Assembly (NCBI RefSeq): GCF_014192575.1
Contig: NZ_JACHYC010000006.1
Coordinates: forward strand, 434,001 to 498,000
Source: Variovorax sp. Sphag1AA
GTDB taxonomy: Bacteria; Pseudomonadota; Gammaproteobacteria; Burkholderiales; Burkholderiaceae_C
DNA: 64,000 nt
Direction: 5' to 3'
Below are positions 1 to 7,562 of the stretch, in pieces. The notes beneath the pieces are model-generated. The model had not been told where the DNA came from. It saw only the letters and a program-made list of their open reading frames with translations, and searched no databases. Each line of letters starts with the position of its first letter. Within the stretch, counting starts at the first letter, position 1. The translations under genes were made by a program, and so were the position numbers.

Positions 1-478
1 CGTCGACGCCATCCGGGCCGCCGGTCAGCGTGACTTCGCTGGTGATGACGAGGCCGATCAGCAGCGAGAAGCCCAGCGTCGCGATCGCAAGGTAGTGCCC
101 CTTGAGGCGGAGGATCGGCTTGCCGACGCCCCACGCGATCAGCGCGCTCGCGAGCACGCCCGCCAGCACCGCCAGCGGCGTCGGTACCCCGAACTTCAGC
201 GGCAGCACTGCGGTCGCGTACGCGCCGATGCCGAAGAAGCCCGCGTGGCCCAGGCTGATCTGCCCGGCCAGCCCCATGAGCACGTGCAGGCCCACCGCGC
301 CCAGGCCCATGATCCAGACCAGCGCGACGATACGCAGCACGTAGTTCGAACTCGCGACCAGCGGCAACAGCACGATCACGGCGGCGAGCAGCGCTAGCGC
401 GCCGAAGGACGAGCGCAGCAGGCTGCGCCGTACAACGGGCACGGGCGAGCCCTCGTTAGGTAGTTGAACGGCGCTCAT
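1..478 (-). CDS. livM: Branched-chain amino acid-type ABC transporter permease LivM (partial)
   Basis: Inner-membrane permease of a LivKHM-type uptake system. Only the N-terminal 159 residues are inside the window; the gene runs off the left edge. After a basic N-terminus come hydrophobic segments, then the LivM hallmark GHAGFFGIGAYAT at about residues 80-92, then RLKGHYLAIATLG. The ATG (476-478) overlaps the stop of livH in an ATGA, so the two permeases should be translationally coupled. The ATPase genes (livG, livF) would be expected just outside the window. The family is clear, but the substrate may be an aromatic acid or amide rather than an amino acid, because the operon is otherwise catabolic. 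Confidence 0.93.
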   Translation of the reverse strand, partial: MSAVQLPNEGSPVPVVRRSLLRSSFGALALLAAVIVLLPLVASSNYVLRIVALVWIMGLGAVGLHVLMGLAGQISLGHAGFFGIGAYATAVLPLKFGVPTPLAVLAGVLASALIAWGVGKPILRLKGHYLAIATLGFSLLIGLVITSEVTLTGGPDGVD

Positions 479-1347
479 ACGCGATCCACCAGCTTGCTGC
501 CCATCAGCCCGTTGGGCATGACCAGCAGGACAAGGATGAGCGCGACGAACGCCACGCCGTCCTTGTAGACGGAGGTCGCGTAGCCGGCCGCGAGTGCTTC
601 CAGCAACCCGAGCGCGAGCCCGCCGATCACCGCGCCGACCGGATTGCCCAGCCCGCCGAAGATCGCCGCCGAGAAGCCTTTGAGCGCCAGCAGCGCACCG
701 ATGTCATAGCGCGTGAGCGTGATCGGCGCGACGAGGATGCCCGCGATCGCGCCCAGCGCCGCCGACAGCCCGAAGGCCAGCAGCAGCACGAAGGAGATGT
801 TCACGCCCACGAGCTGCGCCGCGAGCCGGTTGGCCGCGCTCGCGCGCAGGGCCTTGCCGGTCACGGTCTTGTCGAGGAAGAGCCACAGGCCGGTGAACAT
901 CACGATCGCGCTTGCGAGCACCCAGAGGCTCTGCGGCAGCACCGTCGCGCCGAGCACCGCGATCGGCGTGCTGCCGGAGATGCCCGGCAGGCCGTGAAAC
1001 TGCTTGTCGAACACGAGCCCGGCCACGCCGCGAATGAAGATCGACGCGCCGAGCGTGATGATGATGAGCGTCACGGGTGACGCATCGCGCGCACGCTCGA
1101 TCGCGAGCTTCTGCAGCAGCACGCCGACCACTACCGACAGCAGCACGGCAAGCACTGCCGCCAGCACGATCGGCAAGCCCAGCATCGCGAGGAACACCGT
1201 CGCCATACCGCCGAGCATGACGAACTCGCCCTGCGCGAAGTTCACCACGTCGGACGCGGCGTAGATCAGCGTGAAGCCGATCGCGACCACCGCGTACACC
1301 GCGCCGACCGTCAGGCCGGAGAAGAGGAATTGAAGGAGTTCGGACAT
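475..1347 (-). CDS. livH: Branched-chain amino acid-type ABC transporter permease LivH
   Basis: Second inner-membrane permease subunit, 290 residues, the usual LivH length. It starts GLTVGAVYAVVAIGFTLIY and carries the conserved NFAQGE at residues 36-41 and GGLGNPVGA from residue 231, the cytoplasmic loop that contacts the ATPase. About eight hydrophobic helices are visible. Six bases separate it from the binding-protein gene upstream and it overlaps livM by four bases, so receptor and permeases form one unit. What is imported is inferred only from context: the other genes of this minus-strand operon resemble aromatic catabolism. Confidence 0.93.
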   Translation of the reverse strand: MSELLQFLFSGLTVGAVYAVVAIGFTLIYAASDVVNFAQGEFVMLGGMATVFLAMLGLPIVLAAVLAVLLSVVVGVLLQKLAIERARDASPVTLIIITLGASIFIRGVAGLVFDKQFHGLPGISGSTPIAVLGATVLPQSLWVLASAIVMFTGLWLFLDKTVTGKALRASAANRLAAQLVGVNISFVLLLAFGLSAALGAIAGILVAPITLTRYDIGALLALKGFSAAIFGGLGNPVGAVIGGLALGLLEALAAGYATSVYKDGVAFVALILVLLVMPNGLMGSKLVDRV

Positions 1348-1353
1348 GGAAGC

Positions 1354-2517
1354 TCAGTCGACCAGGTTCCAGTCGCCGCTCTTCACTTCGACGAGACGGA
1401 ACGCATCGACCGTCAGCCCGAGGTGGTCCTTGTCGGTCATGTTGACCAGGCCCGCCGTGCCCACGAAGCCCTTCGTCTGCTCCAGCGCCTCGCGGATCTT
1501 CTTCGGGTCGGCGCTGTTCGCCTTCTTGATCGCGTTGACCACCATCATGAGGCCGTCGTAGGCGCCGCCGCCGAAGGTGGACACCGGCTGGCCCGACGCC
1601 TTTTCGTACGCGGCGGTGTAGCCCGTGACAACCGGCTTCTGCGGATCGCTGTCCGGCAGCTTTGCCGCCACCAGCAGCGCGGCAGCCGGCAGGCGTACGC
1701 CCTCGGCGGCCGGGCCCGACAGCTCGATGTAGCTCTTCGATGCCACGCCCGGGTTCTGGTAGAGAGGGATGTTCTTCATGCCGAGCTGACCGTAGTTGCG
1801 AGTCAGCACCGCGGGCCCCTGGCCGGACGCGCCGGTATTGAAGATCGCCTGCACGCCCGGCGTGCCCTTGATCTTGGTGAGCTGTGGCGTCATGTCGGTG
1901 TCCTGCGCGCCGTAGGTCTGGTCGATCAGGATATGGATGCCGTAGTTGCCGACCACCTTCAGGCACTGCTCACGCATCGAGGTGCCGAAGCCATCGGTAC
2001 CCGCGATCAGTGCGATCTTGGTGATCTGTCGCTTCTTCATATCCGCGAACACCTTCTCGCAACCCATGCGGTCGGTGTGCGGGCTCTTGAAGACGTACTT
2101 GCGCACCGGCTCGACGATGTTCACGCTGCCGGCCAGCGACATGAAGGGGATCTGCGCGCTTTCGAGCACGGGGATCATCGCCATCGTGGTGCCGGTGGTC
2201 GAACCGCCGACCACCACCGCGACCTCGTCGCGTTCCGCGAGGCGCGTGGTGAGCGTGCGGGCCTTGTTGGCATCGCTGGCGTCGTCGTAGGTCACCAGTT
2301 CGAGCGGCCGGCCGAGCACGCCGCCTGCGGCATTGATCTGATCGACGTAGAGCTTGAGCGTCTTCGCTTCGGGATCGCCGATGTACGAAGCGGCGCCGGT
2401 GATCGACAGCACCGAGCCGATGCGGATGGGCTCGGCGGCTGAAGCGATCGAGACCAGCGACAGAGGCATCGCGAGCGCGACAAGGGTCTTGCGCGCGAGC
2501 GCACGGATGTTCTTCAT
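1354..2517 (-). CDS. Periplasmic binding protein of the Liv-type ABC transporter
   Basis: Solute receptor of the Peripla_BP_6 (LivK-like) family, 387 residues. A signal peptide ends near SIASA-AEP at about residue 28, and the mature part begins with IRIGSVLSITGAASYIGDP, typical of the family. The ATG at 2517 has a strong Shine-Dalgarno (GGAGGAGA). It delivers ligand to the LivH/LivM permeases directly downstream. Receptors of this group in betaproteobacteria often bind aromatic acids, so the operon's substrate (unknown) is a more likely ligand than leucine. The family is certain; the ligand is not. Confidence 0.9.
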   Translation of the reverse strand: MKNIRALARKTLVALAMPLSLVSIASAAEPIRIGSVLSITGAASYIGDPEAKTLKLYVDQINAAGGVLGRPLELVTYDDASDANKARTLTTRLAERDEVAVVVGGSTTGTTMAMIPVLESAQIPFMSLAGSVNIVEPVRKYVFKSPHTDRMGCEKVFADMKKRQITKIALIAGTDGFGTSMREQCLKVVGNYGIHILIDQTYGAQDTDMTPQLTKIKGTPGVQAIFNTGASGQGPAVLTRNYGQLGMKNIPLYQNPGVASKSYIELSGPAAEGVRLPAAALLVAAKLPDSDPQKPVVTGYTAAYEKASGQPVSTFGGGAYDGLMMVVNAIKKANSADPKKIREALEQTKGFVGTAGLVNMTDKDHLGLTVDAFRLVEVKSGDWNLVD

Positions 2518-2553
2518 GGGAGTGTCTCCTCCGGGGTGGAAGTGGGGAACGGG

Positions 2554-3462
2554 TTACTGCGCCGCCTGGCCCTTCCAGGCCAGGAAGGCTTCGGTGTTGT
2601 CGCGGTTCGCGCCCAGCGCATCGCGTGCATACGCCCAGCGGTCGCGAACGAGGTCCAGCACCGGCGATGGCTGGTGCACCGCGGCGCCGAGGTCGGCGGC
2701 GATCTTCACGTCCTTGGCGAGCAGGCCCACCGCGAAGCCGGTCGCGAACTTGCCGCCGACCACGTGATCCTTCATGACCACGTCGGTGTGGAAGTTGCGG
2801 CCGGTCGAGACGTTGAGGATGTCGACCATCGTCGCCGGATCGAGCCCGAAGCGCGAACCGATGAGCAGGGCCTCGGACGTGGCCGCGAATGCGGTGGCGG
2901 CGACGTAGTTGTTCAGCGCCTTCATCGCATGCCCGCAGCCGAGTGCACCAGTCGCGAAGAGGCGGTCGCCCATCGCGCGCAGCACCGGCAGCATGCGTTC
3001 GAGCGCGATCGCATCGTCGGAGCCGTACATGATGGCCAGCGTGCCGTTGTCGGCGCGTGCCACGCCGCCGGACACCGGCGCATCGATCAATGCGATGCCG
3101 CGCTGCGCGAGCGCATGGCCGAGGTCGCGGGTGCCGACGGGTTCGGACGAACTCATGTCGACCACGATCGAGCCTGGTTGCAGCAATGCAGCGAGACCGC
3201 CGTTCGCGTCGTCCTTGCCCTGCGTCAGCACCTCGCGCACGATCGCGCCGGTGGGCAGCATGGTGATGACCACGCCGGCATCGGCCAGGTCCGAAAGCTG
3301 TGTGGTGCCGCGCCCGCCGCACTCGCGTGCGAAGCGTTCGACGCGCTGGGCGTCGGTGTCGAAAGCGGTGAGTTGGTGGCCGGCCTTCACGAGGTTGGCG
3401 GCCATGCCCCAACCCATATTGCCGATGCCGATGAAGCCGATCTTCATGGGGGTGTCGCTCAT
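2554..3462 (-). CDS. NAD(P)-dependent 3-hydroxyisobutyrate dehydrogenase-family oxidoreductase
   Basis: Beta-hydroxyacid dehydrogenase, 302 residues. The N-terminal Rossmann motif GIGNMG lies at residues 12-17, the substrate loop DAPVSGG at 127-133, and the catalytic Lys at 181 within KALNN, the full set for this family. The start at 3462 is preceded by GGAGAA; a second Met six residues in is possible. Ten bases separate it from the upstream decarboxylase-like gene. In a catabolic operon it could oxidise or reduce a hydroxyacid formed after ring cleavage or side-chain breakdown. The exact substrate (3-hydroxyisobutyrate, tartronate semialdehyde or another) cannot be read from the sequence. 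Confidence 0.88.
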   Translation of the reverse strand: MSDTPMKIGFIGIGNMGWGMAANLVKAGHQLTAFDTDAQRVERFARECGGRGTTQLSDLADAGVVITMLPTGAIVREVLTQGKDDANGGLAALLQPGSIVVDMSSSEPVGTRDLGHALAQRGIALIDAPVSGGVARADNGTLAIMYGSDDAIALERMLPVLRAMGDRLFATGALGCGHAMKALNNYVAATAFAATSEALLIGSRFGLDPATMVDILNVSTGRNFHTDVVMKDHVVGGKFATGFAVGLLAKDVKIAADLGAAVHQPSPVLDLVRDRWAYARDALGANRDNTEAFLAWKGQAAQ

Positions 3463-3472
3463 GCCGGTTCTC

Positions 3473-3856
3473 CTAGTCCAGGCCCATGTCCTTGAGAACC
3501 TCGGCCGCCGACACGAAGCTGTCGACCGCGGCCGGAACGCCCGCGTAGATCATCGTGTGCAGGAAGACCTCCCGGATCTCCTCCTTGCTGACGCCGTTGG
3601 CGATCGCGCCGCGCACATGCGCCTTGAGCTGGTTCGGACGGCTCAGCGTGGCGACGATGGCCAGCGTGAGCATGCTGCGCGTCTTGCGGTCCAGTGGTGG
3701 GCGCGACCACACCTCGCCGAAGCAGTAGCGGGTGACGATGTCCTGCATCGCCGATGTGAATTCGGTGGCCGACTCGATCTGCTGATCGGAACCGGCCGGC
3801 CCGAACATGTCCCGGCGCAGCTGCAGGCCGGCCTGGAAGTCCTGTTCTTTCGACAC
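3473..3856 (-). CDS. Carboxymuconolactone decarboxylase family protein
   Basis: Small all-helical protein of 127 residues resembling 4-carboxymuconolactone decarboxylase: FGEVWSRPPLDRKTRSML followed by NQLKAHVRGAIANGVSKEEI. The CxxC of the AhpD peroxidase branch is absent, which favours a decarboxylase or lyase-like role. I chose the GTG at 3856 because AAGGAGACACAC lies directly upstream and the family motifs begin soon after; an in-frame ATG at 3910 would add 18 unlikely residues. It sits between the EthD and dehydrogenase genes in the same operon. The reaction on this pathway's intermediate is inferred. Confidence 0.85.
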   Translation of the reverse strand: MSKEQDFQAGLQLRRDMFGPAGSDQQIESATEFTSAMQDIVTRYCFGEVWSRPPLDRKTRSMLTLAIVATLSRPNQLKAHVRGAIANGVSKEEIREVFLHTMIYAGVPAAVDSFVSAAEVLKDMGLD

Positions 3857-3888
3857 GTGTGTCTCCTTGATGAAATGGAAAAGGGGGT

Positions 3889-4194
3889 TCAGCCCGCGAC
3901 GGGGCCGCAATGCAGCAGCACCACGCCGCCGGTCGCGTAGTTCGCGACGTCGGCGCTGACCTGCTGGCCGATGGGTGAGCTCATCGCGTGGCCCATTGCT
4001 TCGGGGCTTTCGAATTCGCCTTCCCAGATGCAGAAGTAGGGCGACGCGGCGCCGACGCCTTCGATGTCGAAGGCATGGCGGCTGGCCTTCAGGCCGGGGA
4101 GCTGTGCCGCGAGCGGCAGGTGCTTTTCGACGTAGTAGCGCCGGAACTGCTCAGGCGATTCGGGATGGGGATAGAGGACGAGAAGCTTGTGCAT
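3889..4194 (-). CDS. EthD family protein
   Basis: Protein of 101 residues with an EthD-type ferredoxin-like fold: MHKLLVLYPHPESPEQF, then YYVEKHLPLAAQLPGL. Family members are small dimeric alpha/beta-barrel proteins, often found beside monooxygenases and ring-modifying enzymes, with few assigned activities. The ATG at 4194 has AGGAAAG upstream; an upstream Met at 4233 lacks one and adds 13 non-family residues. It lies 32 bases before the decarboxylase-like gene. A role as isomerase, lactone-forming or accessory protein is possible; none is proven by the sequence. Confidence 0.8.
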   Translation of the reverse strand: MHKLLVLYPHPESPEQFRRYYVEKHLPLAAQLPGLKASRHAFDIEGVGAASPYFCIWEGEFESPEAMGHAMSSPIGQQVSADVANYATGGVVLLHCGPVAG

Positions 4195-4323
4195 GGGGTC
4201 GCTTTCCTGATGCTCCGTGAGGGGTTGATCCACGGAGAGTCATCGTAGGAAGCGACCTGCTTCAAGGCTTGCAGCTGCATGCGCAGATTTGTCTGAGCGT
4301 GCAGTTGCGGTGCAGCATCGGAC

Positions 4324-5301
4324 TCAACTGCAAGTTGTCTGTCGGGTGCGCCACTGACTGGGGCTCATGCCATAGCGCTCGCTGAAGGCGCGCGAGAAAT
4401 GCGCTGCGTCCGAAAAGCCCAGCTCGTAGGCCACTTGCGTGATGGTGCGCTTGCCGTCCGGTGCCGCGAGAAGCTCGCTCGCGAGCGCGAGCCTGCACCG
4501 CATGATGTAGGCGTGCGGCGTGAGGTTGAGCGTGTTGAAGGCGGTGTAGAGGCTGCGCCGTGACATGCCGCAGGCCTGCGCCACCGAATCGGCATTGAGC
4601 ACCGGCGCGGTCAGGTTGCGTTCGATGTAGGCCTTGGCCATCTGCAGCTTGCGATGCGCGGCGCGCTGCTCGCCTTCGCTCGCAAGGTCGACCTGTCGAA
4701 TGGCCGCGCCCATCAGCGCGAGGATCGAATCCTGCAACACCATCTGGCCTTCGCGTTCGAGCTCGACATTGCTGTCCAGCAGGCTGCGAAGCGCGGCGCG
4801 CGCGACTTCCGCAGTGCCCTGTGCAGGCAATGCCTTGGCGGTGATGCGCTCGATGCCGGTGCCCCAGTGCCCCGCCTCTTCGAGCGGCAGCAGCAGCATC
4901 AGGAAGTGCGAGTCATCGGAAGTCTCGATCGTGTAGGGGCGCGACGTGTCGTAGATCGCCCATTGGCCGGCATGGATGGTCGCCGAGCCGTCCTTCTGAT
5001 CGAGCTGGTTGCTGCCGCTGATCTGCCAGAGGACTTTGAAGTAGCGCTGGCGGTCTTGCGATACGAGCCCGCGCGTACGCATCACGCGATGGGCGCTTGC
5101 GTGGATGTCCGCGACCACGCTGTCGTGAAAGCGCGCGATCGTCGCGCGGCCCTGGAAGTGCTCCGACGGCTGCGCGTTGTGCGCCACGAGTGGCAGGATC
5201 TTCTGCGAGACCGTCTGCCCCCAGTGCCCGAAGACATCGGTGCTGAAGGGCGTGGGCCGCCACGCCTCGGGACTGGGTTGCGTCAGTGGGGTCGCATCCA
5301 T
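4324..5301 (-). CDS. AraC/XylS-family transcriptional regulator
   Basis: DNA-binding regulator of 325 residues. The N-terminal two thirds resemble the AraC-binding-like domain of catabolic regulators (a beta-rich region with a GQWAIYDTSRPYTIE stretch). The C-terminal 100 residues are a double helix-turn-helix: DSVAQACGMSRRSLYTAF, then ITQVAYELGFSDAAHFSRAF and YGMSPSQWR. The Shine-Dalgarno GGAGACAAGGC precedes the ATG. It is embedded in the long minus-strand operon and probably responds to a pathway intermediate. A separate LysR gene at the head of the operon means two regulators may control it. The effector is unknown. Confidence 0.9.
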   Translation of the reverse strand: MDATPLTQPSPEAWRPTPFSTDVFGHWGQTVSQKILPLVAHNAQPSEHFQGRATIARFHDSVVADIHASAHRVMRTRGLVSQDRQRYFKVLWQISGSNQLDQKDGSATIHAGQWAIYDTSRPYTIETSDDSHFLMLLLPLEEAGHWGTGIERITAKALPAQGTAEVARAALRSLLDSNVELEREGQMVLQDSILALMGAAIRQVDLASEGEQRAAHRKLQMAKAYIERNLTAPVLNADSVAQACGMSRRSLYTAFNTLNLTPHAYIMRCRLALASELLAAPDGKRTITQVAYELGFSDAAHFSRAFSERYGMSPSQWRTRQTTCS

Positions 5302-5369
5302 GCCTTGTCTCCTTCTCGTATGCGAACGCCATGGACCAAGGGCCGCATCGCCCTGGGGTCATGGCAGGC

Positions 5370-6341
5370 TCAGTCGAGCTGCACACCGGCCGTCTTGATG
5401 ATCTGGCCCCAGCGCTCGTTCTCTGCGCGCGCGAGCTTGTAGAAGTCCTGCGGCGTACCGGGCAACGCCTCGAAGCCGAATTCAGAGAAGAGCTTGACCA
5501 CCTTCGGCGCCTGCATGGCCTTGTTGAGTTCGCTGTTCAGACGCGCGACGACGTCCTTGGGCATGCCTGCCGGGCCGATCAGGCCGTGGAAGGCATAGGC
5601 GTTGACGTCCTTGTAGCCGAGCTCGACGAAGGTCGGCACGTCGGGCAATGCGGCGGCGCGCTGCGGCAGTGCGATGGCCAGCACACGCACCTTGCCGGAC
5701 TTGATCACCTGCAGACCCGAGGCGAGGTCCAGCATCATGGCCGGCACCTGGCCGCCCATCACGTCGGTCATCGCCGGTGCTGCGCCCTTGTAGGGCACAT
5801 GCAGGATGTCGATGCCTGCCTTCTGCTTGAAGAGTTCCATCGCCATGTGGTGCGGCGAGCCGTTGCCCGGCGATGCGTAGCTCACCTTCTGTGGATGCGC
5901 CTTCACGTAGCTCACGAACTCCGCGACCGTCTTCGCCGGGAAGTCCGGATGCACCACGAGTGCAACCGGGAAGCGGCCGATGGCGCCGATGTAGGTGAAG
6001 TCGGTGGCCGGCTTGTAGGGCAGCTTGGTGAACATGTGCTCGTTGAAGAGCAGCGCTGCGTTCTCGGCCTGCATGATCGTGTAGCCATCAGGCTTGGCCT
6101 GCATCATCACCTGCACGCCGATGTTGGTCGACGCGCCGGGTCGGTTGTCGATCACGATCGGTTGGCCGAGCGAAGGCTGCATCGCATCGGCGAGTGCGCG
6201 TGCAAGGTTGTCGGTGCCGCCGCCTGCGACGTAGGGAACGATCCAGCGCACCGGCTGGGTGGGGTAGCTGGACTGGGCCGGCGCGTGGCTCGCCAGGGTG
6301 AGCGCGAGGCCGGCGGCCAGCAGCTTCAGAAGTCGTCGCAT
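5370..6341 (-). CDS. Bug/TctC-family tripartite tricarboxylate-type solute receptor
   Basis: Periplasmic receptor of the Bug family, 323 residues, which typically binds carboxylates or aromatic acids. The signal peptide is MRRLLKLLAAGLALTLASHA with cleavage near APA-QSS. The first ligand loop reads VPYVAGGGTDNLARALA, followed by VIDNRPGASTNIG. I placed the start at 6341 because the GGAG of the ribosome site lies inside the sequence preceding it; longer in-frame starts would remove the signal peptide. No TctA/TctB membrane genes are near, so this is an orphan receptor that borrows a transporter or acts as a sensor. Confidence 0.88.
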   Translation of the reverse strand: MRRLLKLLAAGLALTLASHAPAQSSYPTQPVRWIVPYVAGGGTDNLARALADAMQPSLGQPIVIDNRPGASTNIGVQVMMQAKPDGYTIMQAENAALLFNEHMFTKLPYKPATDFTYIGAIGRFPVALVVHPDFPAKTVAEFVSYVKAHPQKVSYASPGNGSPHHMAMELFKQKAGIDILHVPYKGAAPAMTDVMGGQVPAMMLDLASGLQVIKSGKVRVLAIALPQRAAALPDVPTFVELGYKDVNAYAFHGLIGPAGMPKDVVARLNSELNKAMQAPKVVKLFSEFGFEALPGTPQDFYKLARAENERWGQIIKTAGVQLD

Positions 6342-6372
6342 CAGGGTTGTCTCCATTTGAAATTTGTCGATA

Positions 6373-7332
6373 TCAGCCGCGCAGGATTTGCCAGAGTTCC
6401 TGGTCGCGTTCGGCGGTCCAGATGACCGGGTGTTCGATGCCGCGCAACTCGTCATAGGCGCGCGACACGTCGAAGGGCAGCACGTGCTGGAAGACCGGCC
6501 AGTCGCCGAAGCGCGGCTTCATCGCCTGCTCGGCGCGCTCAAAGCAGCTGCGCAGGCTTTCTCCGGCTGCGATGCCTGCGCGCACGCTGTCGATCAATGT
6601 CGAAAGAAACGCCTTGGTGAGTTGGATCGACTCGGCACATGCGGCTTCGCCCTGAAGCACCGCGCCACGGCCTGGCACCAGCACGCGCGGCTTCAGCGCG
6701 GCAACCGCATCGAGCGTGCCCGCCCAGTCCTGGATGTAGGCATCGCCGGCGTAGACGCCGCAGCGGTTCTCGACGACGTCGCCCGAGAAGAGCACGCCGC
6801 AATCCGGCAGCCATGCGACGGTGTCGCCGCCCGAGTGGCCGCGGCCGAGGCACATCAAGCGCACTTCACGTTTGCCAAGCCACAGGCTCATCTCGCGCTC
6901 GAAGCTCATCGTCGGCTCGGTGAGTCCGGGGATTTCCTCCACGCCGGCGAAGAGGCGCGGAAAGCGTCCGACTTCCGAATCGAAATCCGCCTGGCCGCGC
7001 TCGTGCACCCAGTCCAGCGTGCCCTTGCTCGCGATGATGGCCTCGACCTCGTTGAAAGCGCTCGCGCCCATCACGCGCACCGCGTGGTAGTGGGTGAGCA
7101 CGATGAACTTGATCGGCTTGTCGGTGACCTTGCGGATGTCCGCGAGGAAGTCGCGCGCCATGCGTGGTGTAGGCCGGGTGTCGATCAGCACCACGTGCTC
7201 ATCGCCGACGATGAAGCCGCAGTTGGGATCGAAGTCGCTGATGTAGCCGTAGACGTTGGGTGCGAGTTCACGCACCTGCGGCTTCTGCTCGCGGGTGTCC
7301 GAGGCAGAAGCGAAGGAAACGGATGTGCTCAT
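6373..7332 (-). CDS. MBL-fold protein with altered metal motif (module copy 1)
   Basis: Metallo-beta-lactamase-fold protein of 319 residues. The usual HxHxDH is HYHAVR at residues 81-86, so the Asp and His that build the second metal site are Val85 and Arg86. The third-His region GRGHSGGDT (His166) and SGD (Asp185) remain. A conserved tail PFDVSRAYDE follows near the C-terminus. Its ATG overlaps the stop of the DUF2783 gene (ATGA). The paralog at 35421 has the same length and the same substitutions. A mononuclear site or a non-hydrolytic role is likely. It may act on the product of the adjacent hydroxylase; this is inference. Confidence 0.88.
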   Translation of the reverse strand: MSTSVSFASASDTREQKPQVRELAPNVYGYISDFDPNCGFIVGDEHVVLIDTRPTPRMARDFLADIRKVTDKPIKFIVLTHYHAVRVMGASAFNEVEAIIASKGTLDWVHERGQADFDSEVGRFPRLFAGVEEIPGLTEPTMSFEREMSLWLGKREVRLMCLGRGHSGGDTVAWLPDCGVLFSGDVVENRCGVYAGDAYIQDWAGTLDAVAALKPRVLVPGRGAVLQGEAACAESIQLTKAFLSTLIDSVRAGIAAGESLRSCFERAEQAMKPRFGDWPVFQHVLPFDVSRAYDELRGIEHPVIWTAERDQELWQILRG

Positions 7333-7550
7333 GTGGGGTGGCGGTTGTTGTCGGTTGGAGAAGTGGTGCCGCTTTCGCGTGCCGCGGCGATGCAGTCCAG
7401 GAGGACCTGCTGATCGCCGCACTGGTTGGCCAGCAGCAGCACGAGTCGCGCGTTGTAGTCGGCGCTCTGGGCTTCGGTCAGCCCTTCGTGCGCGGCGATC
7501 CAGGCCGCGTAGAAACCATCGGGGTCGGGAATGTGGGGCTCGGTGATCAT
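7329..7550 (-). CDS. DUF2783 small protein, hydroxylase partner (module copy 1)
   Basis: Small acidic protein of 73 residues with the DUF2783 signature YNARLVLLLAN in its second half and a helical FYAAWIAAHEGL segment before it. It starts 12 bases after the flavin hydroxylase stop and overlaps the MBL gene in ATGA, so the three are expected to be made together. The copy at 38060 (67 residues) shares the same core and also directly follows the hydroxylase. From memory, the Pseudomonas putida 3-hydroxyphenylacetate hydroxylase has a large flavoprotein (MhaA) and a tiny coupling protein (MhaB); size and position fit that role here. Confidence 0.82.
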   Translation of the reverse strand: MITEPHIPDPDGFYAAWIAAHEGLTEAQSADYNARLVLLLANQCGDQQVLLDCIAAARESGTTSPTDNNRHPT

Positions 7551-7562
7551 GGTTCTTCGGTG

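Noticed and set aside
6373..7332. Naming the MBL proteins glyoxalase II or a quorum-quenching lactonase
   Set aside because: The Asp-His half of the metal motif is missing and no other feature points to these activities.
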